DNA of 64,000 nt from Oscillatoria sp. FACHB-1407. Lineage in GTDB: Bacteria > Cyanobacteriota > Cyanobacteriia > Elainellales > Elainellaceae. This document shows positions 50,897 through 59,869 of the stretch, piece after piece; position 1 is the first letter of the stretch; the number at the start of each line of letters is the position of its first letter. The stretch is taken from assembly GCF_014697545.1 (NCBI RefSeq), contig NZ_JACJSA010000015.1, positions 124,001 to 188,000 of the forward strand. Reading direction: 5' to 3'. The notes beneath the pieces are model-generated. The model was not told the origin of the DNA and made no database searches. It saw only the letters and a list, made by a program, of their open reading frames with translations. A program made the position numbers and the translations under genes.

Positions 50897-53800
50897 TTAA
50901 TCCTCATTCACTAGCCAATGAGGGTGTTGGGTTAACAAATTTGCCACTTCAACACTCGTTAACGGTTTCGCAAAGAAATAGCCCTGACCATATTCGGCAT
51001 TAAGCGATCGCAACAAGTTCATATGCGTTTCGGTTTCAACTCCCTCCGCGACAATCTCCATTCCCAGGTTGTGTGCCAGCATGACGATCGCCCGGACAAT
51101 CTCATCACTCTCACCATCGGCTCCCAATCTGCCTACAAAGGATTGGTCAATCTTAACCACATCAAAGGGGAACCGTTGCAAATAGCTGAGGGACGAGTAT
51201 CCAGTGCCAAAGTCATCAATCATGAGTTGCACTCCCAACTCTTTCAGTTGCTTAAGCATGGCAGTGGCTTTATCAGGGTTCTCCATGATTGCGCTCTCCG
51301 TAATCTCTAGCTTGAGGTTGAGCTTGAGATCGCCTTGCCGCAGGTGCGTCTCCCGGAGGATGTAGCTGATCTGCTCAATCAGGTCAGGTTGGGAAAACTG
51401 TTTGGTTGACAGATTCACACTGATGGATAGGGGCAACTTTTCAGGAAACTCGTGGTGCCAGGTGTTGAGTTGGTGGCAGGCTTGGGACAAAATCCATTGC
51501 CCCAACGGAATGATGAGTCCGGTATCTTCAGCAACGGGAATAAACTCACCAGGGGAAACCCAACCTCGTTCAGGGTTTTGCCAACGAATTAAAGATTCAA
51601 ATCCGGTAATCTTGCCCGTTTTGAGGTTGACGATGGGCTGATAGCGCATTTGAAATTCTTGACTGGGACTGTTGATGTCAGTTGCAGCGATCGCCCGCCG
51701 CAGGTCAGTCTCCATTTGCAACAGCGCAACTGCCTTGACATGCATGGCACTGTTAAAAATCTCGTGCCGTGCCCGTCCCAACGCCTTCGCACGATACATC
51801 GCCGTATCCGCATTTCGCAACCAGTCTTCGGGGCGATCGCACCCTGCATCACTCAAAGCAATGCCGATGCTAACCGTGGTAAAGACTTCTTGCCCGTTAA
51901 GGTTGAAGGGTGATTCCAGTTCTCGGTGAATTTGTTCTGCCAGACGGGTCGCGTCACTGATATCTCTGACGTCTTCCATCAGGATCGTGAACTCGTCCCC
52001 ACCTAGCCGTGCAAAGGTATCTCCAGCCCGCAAACAGGGTTGTAAACGACGGGCGATCGCTACGAGCAACTGATCCCCAACGACATGTCCCAGGCTGTCA
52101 TTCACCACTTTGAAGCGATCGAGGTCGAGGAACAGGACTGCAAACTGGTGATCGGGTTGTCGCTTTGACCATTCGATCGCCTGTCCTAAACGGTCTAAAA
52201 ACAGCGCACGGTTCGACAAGCCAGTCAGTCCGTCGTGCAGGGCATCATGCAACAACTGTTCCTCGGCTCGTTTGCGTTCTGTGATGTCGGTCTGTGATCC
52301 CGCCATCCGGTAAGCTTTTTGCTCCTGATCACGCACCGCCAGACCCCGTGTGAGAATCCAGCGATAGGTGCCATCTTTGTGCAACATGCGATGTTCAATC
52401 TCAAAATGCAGGGTCAAGCCTTCCAGATGTGCTTCTAGCTGTGCCTGCAACCACTCCAACTCCTCTGAATGAACCCGGTTAAACCACTCTTCTGGGGTGT
52501 TGCCGATCGCCTTATCATCGTAGCCCAGCATTTCCTTCCAGCGAGGAGAAAAATAAATTTCGTTGGTTCTCAGGTTCCAGTCCCACAAGCCATCATTTGC
52601 CCCCTGTACAGCCAGGGCATACCGCTCCTGGCTTTCCCGTAGTGCCTCCTCAAATTTGCGGCGGTCGGTGATATCGATCCCCACAAACACAGCCGCTTGA
52701 TCGTGGGCATATTTTTGCGCAACCACCAGATAGCTGCGATCGGAGCCATCCACCCTGGCAGCAATTTCAACGGAGCTTTCCTTGACCGGACTGACAATAA
52801 ACTCCCGCACAAACTCAGCAAAACCAGGGCTAGATTCCATAAAGCCAAGTTTTTTGCCAATAAAATCCTCTGGGCGCACCTTAAAGGTTGCAGCCAAATA
52901 GCGGTTGATCCCTAAGTATTCCAGATCAGAACTAAACCACGACACACAACCGGGCACCGCATCCAACACTGCTTGAAACTGGTCTTTGGCAACCTGCATC
53001 GCTGCTTCTGCCCGTTTGCGATCGCTGATGTTTCGACCGAAGACGGCAACCCCCGTAATGCTCTGATCGGCAGTGACAATGGGGCTAAAGGACACCTCGA
53101 TATCAGAGGGTAAGTTGGGCAGATCATAATGAAGCTCAACAACAAACCGCTCTCCTCGCAGGGCGCGATCGTAGTAGCCAATCCACGTCGGTTGCAACTC
53201 GACTGGCAAGCACTCAACCAGGTTCAGGTTAGGTTGCAGTTCAACGCCATAGGCAGCTTGAAACTGGCGTTTAAACACAGCGTTAAAGACAACCACTTTG
53301 TAATGCAGGTCGATCGACCAGACCGCATCTTCTGTGTTTTCAATAACTGCTGAAAGGTTGGCTTCCCGCTCTTGCAATCGTTGCATTAGAGGCACTTCGA
53401 TGGCAGACTCCTTAAAAAGACCATCGACATGAGCCGTATAGTCAGCCTCCATATTGACCGTTTGAGGAACACTCACTGTGTCTGAGGCATCATTTGGGGC
53501 GTTAGCTGAGACTTTAGACACGTTGGTGTCCTCACTAGGATTGTCGGAAACTACAAGGAAGGGAATCGTAATTCCGCGCTCTTGCAGCAATTTACGGGCG
53601 GTCGCGGCACTGAAGTTTGGTAGCTGAGAGTTAGCAATAATCATCTGCCAGGGGTGCTGCTCCAGTGCAGCAAGCATTGCTTCAGCCGTATCAACCTGCT
53701 TAACCACTGGGCTATAACCGTTTTGCTTGAGTTTTTGAGCGAGCCGTGCCGCATCATCAACAGAATGTTCAACAATCAGCACATGCAGCAATTGGCTCAC
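50897..53800 (-). CDS. PAS-sensor GGDEF/EAL cyclic-di-GMP protein with degenerate receiver
   Basis: 967 residues in order: receiver-like domain (about 1-120), low-complexity linker, PAS domains at about 145-265, 270-385 and 390-525, GGDEF (about 530-695; LGGDEFTIL intact), EAL (about 715-960). The EAL signature reads ESL (GFESLIRW) but the other metal and catalytic residues are seen (NLSTKQF, LEITES, DDFGTGYSSLSYL, AEGVET). It may make and break cyclic di-GMP. In the receiver, the phospho-acceptor Asp is replaced by Asn-57 (QMIIANSQLP), and the acidic pair is only partly kept (EHSVDD), so it is probably not phosphorylated. No histidine kinase is next to it. Cytoplasmic. Confidence 0.9.
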   Translation of the reverse strand: MSQLLHVLIVEHSVDDAARLAQKLKQNGYSPVVKQVDTAEAMLAALEQHPWQMIIANSQLPNFSAATARKLLQERGITIPFLVVSDNPSEDTNVSKVSANAPNDASDTVSVPQTVNMEADYTAHVDGLFKESAIEVPLMQRLQEREANLSAVIENTEDAVWSIDLHYKVVVFNAVFKRQFQAAYGVELQPNLNLVECLPVELQPTWIGYYDRALRGERFVVELHYDLPNLPSDIEVSFSPIVTADQSITGVAVFGRNISDRKRAEAAMQVAKDQFQAVLDAVPGCVSWFSSDLEYLGINRYLAATFKVRPEDFIGKKLGFMESSPGFAEFVREFIVSPVKESSVEIAARVDGSDRSYLVVAQKYAHDQAAVFVGIDITDRRKFEEALRESQERYALAVQGANDGLWDWNLRTNEIYFSPRWKEMLGYDDKAIGNTPEEWFNRVHSEELEWLQAQLEAHLEGLTLHFEIEHRMLHKDGTYRWILTRGLAVRDQEQKAYRMAGSQTDITERKRAEEQLLHDALHDGLTGLSNRALFLDRLGQAIEWSKRQPDHQFAVLFLDLDRFKVVNDSLGHVVGDQLLVAIARRLQPCLRAGDTFARLGGDEFTILMEDVRDISDATRLAEQIHRELESPFNLNGQEVFTTVSIGIALSDAGCDRPEDWLRNADTAMYRAKALGRARHEIFNSAMHVKAVALLQMETDLRRAIAATDINSPSQEFQMRYQPIVNLKTGKITGFESLIRWQNPERGWVSPGEFIPVAEDTGLIIPLGQWILSQACHQLNTWHHEFPEKLPLSISVNLSTKQFSQPDLIEQISYILRETHLRQGDLKLNLKLEITESAIMENPDKATAMLKQLKELGVQLMIDDFGTGYSSLSYLQRFPFDVVKIDQSFVGRLGADGESDEIVRAIVMLAHNLGMEIVAEGVETETHMNLLRSLNAEYGQGYFFAKPLTSVEVANLLTQHPHWLVNED

Positions 53801-54231
53801 TAAAGCTCACCTCCAAATAACACGATTGACAGACCACTACACCCTGATTCTTCCGTTGATGGCGACAGAATTACTTAAGAAGACAAATGAGAGCTATTCG
53901 TACGGAATAAAACTTATACCGTTGGTGAAACCCCTTAGAGGCATTGTAACCAGAAGGTTAATTTTCCAAAAGCCTTGTAACGGCTCGTTTGTGTTGATTT
54001 GCTTAAGGAAATATTTAATTTTTCTGATTTATCTACTATCAAAGGAATGGTTATCGGAGGATGAGCATGACGAACAGGTTGCGATTTCAGTCAGGCGGTG
54101 ACAGATAAATTTCTGAAAAGCGGTATAACCCTTACCAGACAATGAAATCCGACCTGACCCCAACAAAGTGGTCATTAAAATTTGTTAAAGTTTAGACGGA
54201 TCACTCTGTCCTCAACCACACACCACACCCC
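53801..54231. other. Divergent spacer between the PAS/GGDEF/EAL and ABC-F genes
   Basis: 431 bases, A+T-rich, with no supported gene. A frame at 53826-54101 is open but lacks a plausible start and resembles no known protein. Should contain promoters for both genes; no operator symmetry is evident. Confidence 0.4.
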
Positions 54232-55938
54232 ATGCTTCGACTGGAACACATCAGCAAAATTTATCCCACTGGCGAAGTCTTAAAAGATGTTAACTGGGAG
54301 GTCAAACCAGGCGATCGCATCGGTCTGGTGGGTGTCAACGGAGCAGGCAAATCGACTCAACTGAAGATCATCGCTGGTAAGGTTGAGCCGACCAGCGGCG
54401 AGATTATTCGTCCTTCAGGGTTGCACATTGCCTATCTGACCCAGGAGTTTGAAGTTGATCCCGGTCGAACCGTACGGGAAGAATTTTGGCGGGCGTTTGA
54501 TGAAGCCAACCGAGTGCATGAAGCCCTGACCGAAATTCATCGCCAGATGGAAACGGCTGACCCTGAGAGGTTGGACCAGTTAATCCACAAAATGGATCGC
54601 CTACAACGCCAGTTTGAAGCCCTGGATGGCTACTCGCTGGATGCTCGAATTGAAAAGATTTTGCCGGAACTGGGGTTTGAGCTAGAGGATGGCGATCGCC
54701 TGGTCGATTCTTTTAGTGGCGGTTGGCAAATGCGGATGAGTTTGGGCAAAATTCTGCTGCAAGAACCCGATTTGCTGCTGCTGGACGAGCCGACAAACCA
54801 CCTTGATCTGGAAACTATTGAGTGGTTGGAAACCTATCTCAAAGGATTGACTACACCCATGGTGATTGTCTCCCATGACCGGGAGTTCCTCGATCGCCTC
54901 TGCACCCAGATCGTTGAAACCGAACGGGGCGTTTCTACGACCTATTTGGGCAACTACAGCACTTACCTCCAGCAAAAAGAGGAAAACCAGCAGGCACAAC
55001 TCAGTGCCTATGAGCGGCAACAGAAGGAACTGGAAAAACAACAAGCTTTTGTCGATCGCTTTAGAGCCAGTGCTACCCGTAGCACTCAGGCCAAAAGCCG
55101 CGAGAAACAACTGGAAAAAATTGAGCGGATCGAGGCTCCAACAGCAGGACTCCGAACGCTGCATTTCCGCTTTCCGCCCGCCCCCCGCAGTGGTCGCGAA
55201 GTGGTCATCATCAAGGATTTGACTCACGCCTACAATGACAAAATTTTGTTTTTAGGGGCTGAGCTGTTAATCGAACGGGGCGATCGCATCGCAGTTCTTG
55301 GTCCCAATGGAGCAGGCAAATCGACTCTGCTGCATCTGATTATGGGAATGGAGCAGCCGACCGAAGGGATCGTAAAGTTAGGGGATCATAACGTAATCCC
55401 CGGATATTTTGAACAAAATCAAGCGGAAGCGTTAGATCTAGAGAAGACGGTCATGGAAACCATCCATGATGAGATGCCCGATTGGACAAATGAGGAAGTG
55501 CGAACATTGCTAGGGCGGTTTCTCTTTGCTGGAGATACTGTTTTCAAAAAGGTAGAGGCACTCAGCGGTGGCGAAAAAGCCCGTCTGGCTCTAGCAAAGA
55601 TGCTGCTCCGTCCTGCCAACTTGTTAATTCTCGATGAGCCGACAAATCATCTGGATATCCCCGCTAAAGAGATGCTAGAGGAGGCAATTCAAAACTATGA
55701 CGGAACGATGATCATTGTGTCTCATGACCGATATTTCATCAGTCAAGTAGCGAATAAAATTGTTGAAATTCGAGATGGAGAATTTCGTCTCTATCGTGGT
55801 GATTACCACTATTACATGGACAAAATTGCGGAAGAAAAAGAGAAAGTTAGACTAGAGGCGATCGAGGCTGAAAAAGCGGCTAAAGCGGCTGCTAAACGTG
55901 AAAAACAAAAACAGAAAGAGAAAGCCCGAAAAGGTTAA
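54232..55938 (+). CDS. ABC-F family ATPase
   Basis: 568 residues with two ATPase domains and no membrane domain. First: Walker A GVNGAGKST, signature SFSGGWQMRMSLGKILL, Walker B LLLLDEPTNHLD. An inter-domain linker with a helical charged region (KEENQQAQLSAYERQQKELE) precedes the second: GPNGAGKST, ALSGGEKARLALAKML, LLILDEPTNHLD and SHDRYF. The C-terminus is lysine/glutamate-rich (AEKAAKAAAKREKQKQKEK). ABC-F proteins act on ribosomes in translation, some giving antibiotic tolerance; whether this is closest to EttA, Uup or YbiT types is not settled by eye. Intact. Confidence 0.93.
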   Translation: MLRLEHISKIYPTGEVLKDVNWEVKPGDRIGLVGVNGAGKSTQLKIIAGKVEPTSGEIIRPSGLHIAYLTQEFEVDPGRTVREEFWRAFDEANRVHEALTEIHRQMETADPERLDQLIHKMDRLQRQFEALDGYSLDARIEKILPELGFELEDGDRLVDSFSGGWQMRMSLGKILLQEPDLLLLDEPTNHLDLETIEWLETYLKGLTTPMVIVSHDREFLDRLCTQIVETERGVSTTYLGNYSTYLQQKEENQQAQLSAYERQQKELEKQQAFVDRFRASATRSTQAKSREKQLEKIERIEAPTAGLRTLHFRFPPAPRSGREVVIIKDLTHAYNDKILFLGAELLIERGDRIAVLGPNGAGKSTLLHLIMGMEQPTEGIVKLGDHNVIPGYFEQNQAEALDLEKTVMETIHDEMPDWTNEEVRTLLGRFLFAGDTVFKKVEALSGGEKARLALAKMLLRPANLLILDEPTNHLDIPAKEMLEEAIQNYDGTMIIVSHDRYFISQVANKIVEIRDGEFRLYRGDYHYYMDKIAEEKEKVRLEAIEAEKAAKAAAKREKQKQKEKARKG

Positions 55939-56147
55939 AAGCCTGCTAAGATGCATTTTGCTATTATCAATTGGGTACTCTTTACGGATGAACGATAGTG
56001 AATTTGAGTGAGTATATAAACTTAATTTATGATTCATCAATTCACAAACTTTGCTATCTATTAGGCAAGTTCATCCGGTAATGTCAAAAGCCTGAATGGT
56101 ATCATTACTAAAAAATTACTTAATCATTTAGTGGAAGGGCTATCTGC

Positions 56148-57746
56148 ATGGCACAAGCGCCGATCTCTCCAGTGGTGCTAGTCATCCTAGACGGGTGGGG
56201 TTACCGTGAAGACACAGATGGTAATGCCGTCGCTGTCGCCGACACGCCAATTATCGATAGCCTTTGGGCTGCTTATCCAAGAACCCTGATTCGCACATCC
56301 GGCAAAGATGTTGGTTTGCCTGACGGACAAATGGGTAATTCCGAGGTGGGACATCTCAACATCGGTGCGGGGCGGGTTGTTCCTCAAGAATTGGTTCGTA
56401 TTAGCGACGCCGTTGAAGATGGAACGCTACTTAGCAACTCTGCTCTTGTCAAAGTGTGTCAAGAGGTGCAGCGCAGTGGTGGTAAGTTGCATCTGGTGGG
56501 CCTGTGTTCTGAAGGTGGGGTTCACTCCCATCTCAATCACCTACTGGGCTTACTGGATCTGGCAAAAGATCAACAATTGACCGATGTCTGTATCCATGCC
56601 GTGACCGATGGACGCGACACAAAACCGACGGATGGGCTGGAGGCAATTCAACGCATTCAGGCTTACACCGAGAAGATCGGCTTGGGCCGCATCGTTACTC
56701 TGAGCGGTCGCTACTACACCATGGATCGGGATCATCGTTGGGATCGGACTCAAAAAGCCTACGAGACGATGGTTCAAGATGGAGCAGGTAGCGGCATTTC
56801 AGCATTAGAAGCGTTGCAAGCCTCTTACAACGAAGGTGTGACTGATGAGTTTGTCGTGCCTACTCGTTTGGCTCCTGGTGCTGTTGAACCGGGTGACGGA
56901 GTCATTTTCTTTAACTTCCGTCCTGACCGTGCCCGTCAGTTGACTCAGGTGTTTGTCGATCCCAACTTTAAGGGCTTTGAGCGGGAACAGATCACACCTC
57001 TCACCTTTGCAACCTTTACCCAGTACGATCCCAGCTTGCCCGTGTTAGTGGCATTTGAGCCACAAAACCTCAACAACATTCTGGGACAGGTGATTGCCCA
57101 ACACGGGTTGCGCCAATTCCGCACGGCTGAAACTGAGAAATATGCCCATGTTACCTATTTCTTTAACGGCGGTATTGAGGAACCCTTTGAGGGTGAAGAT
57201 CGGGAACTGGTCATGAGCCCAATGGTGGCAACCTACGATCGCGCTCCTGCCATGTCAGCCGATCAGGTTACCGATGTGGCGATCGCTGCTGTTGAAAAGC
57301 GCATCTATTCTCTGATTGTGATCAACTACGCTAATCCTGACATGGTGGGTCACACCGGACAGATGGATGCCACTGTGACGGCACTGGAAACGGTCGATCG
57401 CTGTTTGGGTCGATTGTTAGACAGCATCATCAAGGCAGGGGGCACAACCCTGATCACGGCTGATCACGGTAATGCGGAGATCATGTGGGATGAGCAGGGC
57501 AACCCCTGGACAGCACACACGACAAACCCCGTCCCCTTTATTCTGGTTGAAGGCGAAGGGCGTAAGATACCCGGACATGGCACAGAAGTCGTATTCCGGT
57601 CTGATGGGCGGTTGTGTGACATTGCTCCAACTATCCTGGAGATCTTGAAACTGCCTCAACCCGCTGAAATGACAGGGCGATCGCTCCTGGAGCCTGTAGG
57701 GTTTGATGTGCGGGCAAACCGTACCCCCGTACGTTTGTCTCTGTAA
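56148..57746 (+). CDS. gpmI: 2,3-bisphosphoglycerate-independent phosphoglycerate mutase
   Basis: 532 residues. Interconverts 3- and 2-phosphoglycerate using Mn2+ and a phosphoserine. Alkaline-phosphatase fold: VLVILDGWGYRED (metal Asp), MGNSEVGHLNIGAGR with phosphorylated Ser-65, TDGRDT, SGRYYTMDRDHRWDR, FFNFRPDRARQLT, and the metal cluster NYANPDMVGHTG and TADHGNAEIM. Complete and of normal length. The 5' leader between 55939 and 56147 has no structure that I can name. Not in an operon. Confidence 0.97.
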   Translation: MAQAPISPVVLVILDGWGYREDTDGNAVAVADTPIIDSLWAAYPRTLIRTSGKDVGLPDGQMGNSEVGHLNIGAGRVVPQELVRISDAVEDGTLLSNSALVKVCQEVQRSGGKLHLVGLCSEGGVHSHLNHLLGLLDLAKDQQLTDVCIHAVTDGRDTKPTDGLEAIQRIQAYTEKIGLGRIVTLSGRYYTMDRDHRWDRTQKAYETMVQDGAGSGISALEALQASYNEGVTDEFVVPTRLAPGAVEPGDGVIFFNFRPDRARQLTQVFVDPNFKGFEREQITPLTFATFTQYDPSLPVLVAFEPQNLNNILGQVIAQHGLRQFRTAETEKYAHVTYFFNGGIEEPFEGEDRELVMSPMVATYDRAPAMSADQVTDVAIAAVEKRIYSLIVINYANPDMVGHTGQMDATVTALETVDRCLGRLLDSIIKAGGTTLITADHGNAEIMWDEQGNPWTAHTTNPVPFILVEGEGRKIPGHGTEVVFRSDGRLCDIAPTILEILKLPQPAEMTGRSLLEPVGFDVRANRTPVRLSL

Positions 57747-57763
57747 TCCCTATACATCGACTT

Positions 57764-57999
57764 AGTACTGTGATTCACACATAGGGTTTGGAAATAAAAC
57801 CAAGGGGGTATGGGGGCTTCGCCCCCAGTCAGGGGTTCCACCCCTGCACCCCGAATTCCCACCCCTATTTACGACGAGTTGTACTTAGTACTGTTTAGGG
57901 TTTGGAAATAAAACCAGGGGGATGTGGGGGCTGTGCCCCCAGTCAGGGGTTCCACCCCTGCACCCCAAATTTCCACCCTTATTTCCAGCGAGTTGTACT
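57764..57999. repeat. Two tandem palindromic elements, family C
   Basis: Two units, 57764-57885 and 57887-57999, follow each other in the same orientation, each bounded by AGTACT and GTACT and each with TAGGGTTTGGAAATAAAACC, a GGGGG/CCCCC pair, AGGGGTTCCACCCCTGCACC and a final GAGTTGTACT. They are inverted relative to the copy at 30680-30801. Non-coding; they fill most of the 450-bp gap before secG, so they may form hairpins at the end of the gpmI transcript. Confidence 0.85.
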
Positions 58000-58198
58000 G
58001 AGAAATACATGGACTGAGGGGCAGGTTCGGCTGAAAAACCGTGACTATGGGTAACTAATGAGTTACCTCCCCTATTGCTCTGTCTGCCCTGGAACTGTTC
58101 AATTGATATAAAATCATTGAATAATGGAAGGGAGAACCTGGGCTTCAGTTACCGAGCGTTCCATTCCCCTTGATTACTCCTTATTCGCGTTCAAAGCT

Positions 58199-58438
58199 AT
58201 GACCCTTATTACCATCCTTCGTACTATTTGGGCGATCTCAGCCGTATGTTTGATCATCGTGGTGTTGCTTCATAGCCCCAAAGGTGATGGACTGGGCGGA
58301 TTAGGAGGACAAGCACAACTCTTTACCAGCACCAAGAGTGCCGAAACGACATTGAACCGAGTCACCTGGATTCTCACAATCCTCTTTATTGGTCTGACGA
58401 TTCTGATGAGTCCTAAGCTCTTAGGTCAGTTGGGTTAA
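58199..58438 (+). CDS. secG: Preprotein translocase subunit SecG
   Basis: 79 residues from the ATG at 58199; the longer frame from 58124 has no family similarity. Two membrane helices (ILRTIWAISAVCLIIVVLLH and VTWILTILFIGLTILMSPKL) flank the cytoplasmic KGDGLGGLGGQAQLFTSTKSAETTLNR, the conserved SecG loop. Part of SecYEG, it aids protein export across the plasma or thylakoid membrane. The next gene starts two bases after its stop and may be translationally coupled. Confidence 0.93.
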   Translation: MTLITILRTIWAISAVCLIIVVLLHSPKGDGLGGLGGQAQLFTSTKSAETTLNRVTWILTILFIGLTILMSPKLLGQLG

Positions 58439-58440
58439 CC

Positions 58441-59199
58441 TTGCGGCGTTGGTCACGGTTGACACGATTTTGGCTAGGGCTGGTTTTTACAGCCCTGTTT
58501 ACAGTTTTAACGGTAGGCTGGCTGAATGCCTCAGGTATTGCGCAGGAGTCATCCGCACCCTCTACTCCACCCCTTCCTCCCCTACAGGTTCATCCACTGC
58601 CCGTCTCTCTAGCTCAATGGCAGGATGATACCCAACAGGGGAACTATTTTTTGCAGGTGAGCCCTACTGAAGTCGGTTATTTGATCTGGTCGCGTTTTCC
58701 AGTGCGGGTATTTGTTGAACCTGTTGATACAGCTTCGTCTGAAGCGAATCGCGATCGCGCCCAACACTGGGTTAATGCCGTCACTGAAGCCGTACAGGAG
58801 TGGAATCGGTATTTGCCTCTGACCATGGTTGAGTCAGCGGACAATGCTGATATTACTGTTTGGCGGCGATCGCCCACCCTCCAACAAAGTAATGGCACCT
58901 TGCGTGCTCGCTCCGCAGAAACTCGCTACACTCTATACATCGAGCGGAGTGAGAGTGCTCCACCGAAATTAGTTCATCGCTTCACGATTGAGTTGCGTCC
59001 CAGTCAGACCACTGATTACATTCGAGCGTCAGCCCGTCACGAATTAGGACACGCTTTAGGCATCTGGGGACATAGCCCCCTACAAACGGATGCCCTGTAC
59101 TTTTCTCAAGTTCGCAATCCTCCGGGGATCTCCGTGCGAGATGTGAATACCCTGAAGCAGATCTATGAGCAACCCACTCGCCTGGGATGGCAACTATAG
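58441..59199 (+). CDS. Secreted or membrane-bound metzincin-like zinc metalloprotease
   Basis: 252 residues from a TTG at 58441, two bases after the secG stop. A hydrophobic N-terminus (FWLGLVFTALFTVLTVGWL, then NASGIAQ) is a signal peptide or anchor. The zinc motif is H200-ELGH-ALGIWG-H210, i.e. the HExxHxxGxxH of metzincins (matrixin/M10-like). WVNAVTEAVQEWNRYLPL and ADITVWRRSP are the preceding helix and strand of this group. The Met-turn is not obvious. The peptidase domain is short, so it may be a compact matrixin-like form typical of cyanobacteria. Coupling to secG is curious but may be coincidental. Confidence 0.85.
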   Translation: MRRWSRLTRFWLGLVFTALFTVLTVGWLNASGIAQESSAPSTPPLPPLQVHPLPVSLAQWQDDTQQGNYFLQVSPTEVGYLIWSRFPVRVFVEPVDTASSEANRDRAQHWVNAVTEAVQEWNRYLPLTMVESADNADITVWRRSPTLQQSNGTLRARSAETRYTLYIERSESAPPKLVHRFTIELRPSQTTDYIRASARHELGHALGIWGHSPLQTDALYFSQVRNPPGISVRDVNTLKQIYEQPTRLGWQL

Positions 59200-59279
59200 C
59201 AACTGTCGAGACAAGGATTTTGGCGGTTGAAAGCCCAACTGTCAGAACAAAACCAATCTGCGTTGGTTCGTTCATCTAA

Positions 59280-59417
59280 TACCAAATTAAATTGTGATCA
59301 AGGCAGATATCGGTAGGGGCGGGTTTTGCAGATAAGTTTTTGGATTTGCCGTTAGTAAACAGCTAAACCTGCCCCTACGAGCGTCCGCATCTGCACTGGA
59401 AACCATTTAAATCGATA
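59280..59417. repeat. Palindromic element, family B (copy 2, inverted)
   Basis: Starts TACCAAATTAAATTG and ends AAATCGATA. Holds GTAGGGGCGGGTTTTGCAGA and AACCTGCCCCTACGAGCG, which pair with each other. Inverted relative to 14654-14778. Confidence 0.8.
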
Positions 59418-59711
59418 TAACCCTGAATTATCGGTAGTTTAACGTGAATTCGGGATAAGAATTTCGGCAGTTATAGCCCTACGCATATGCATTAGGACAT
59501 AAGGGGGTGTGGGGGCTGCGCCCCGAGCCAGGGGTTCCACCCTTGCACCCCTTTCTAACCTTAGTGAGTACTGCTATAAAACCACAGCTATAGGAGCAAA
59601 ACCAACCTGCGTCGGTTCGTCAAATCCTGCCTTTTCCGGAGTCCGCGTCGGCGGACTTGGCTCTAGTAGCCGCGAATCTATTCGCCGGGCTCTTAAACCG
59701 AACTGACGTTA

Positions 59712-59809
59712 TACCGATTTAATGTTTGATTGTGGCAGATCAGTGGGTAGGGGCGTTTCGCGAAACGCCCCTACGGAATCATGTGCAGCGAAGCCAATTC
59801 AAATTGGTA
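59712..59809. repeat. 98-bp palindromic element, family A (copy 3)
   Basis: TACCGATTTAA to AATTGGTA, with the intact GGGCGTTTCGCGAAACGCCC centre. Differs from 1228-1325 at only a few positions, including GGTAGATCATGGG versus GGCAGATCAGTGGG and two in the right half. Confidence 0.85.
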
Positions 59810-59869
59810 TTAGTTCGTGAGGGCAGGGTCGGCTTCGGTAACTACGAATTCAGACTCGCCCTGCGAACC

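Larger units (their letters stand above)
59200..59869. repeat. Repeat cluster between the metzincin and CDF genes
   Basis: 670 bases made mostly of dispersed repeats: a family B copy (inverted, 59280-59417), a partial family C (about 59503-59575), the GCCGCGAATYYATTCGCC core with CTCTTAAACCGAACTGACG (about 59669-59710), and a family A copy (59712-59809). Short blocks GCAAAACCAACCTGCGT and AACAAAACCAATCTGCGT occur at 59598 and 59250. No gene is supported. Confidence 0.75.

Noticed and set aside
53826-54101. 91-residue plus-strand ORF upstream of the ABC-F gene
   Set aside because: No plausible start signal, A+T-rich sequence and no recognisable motif.
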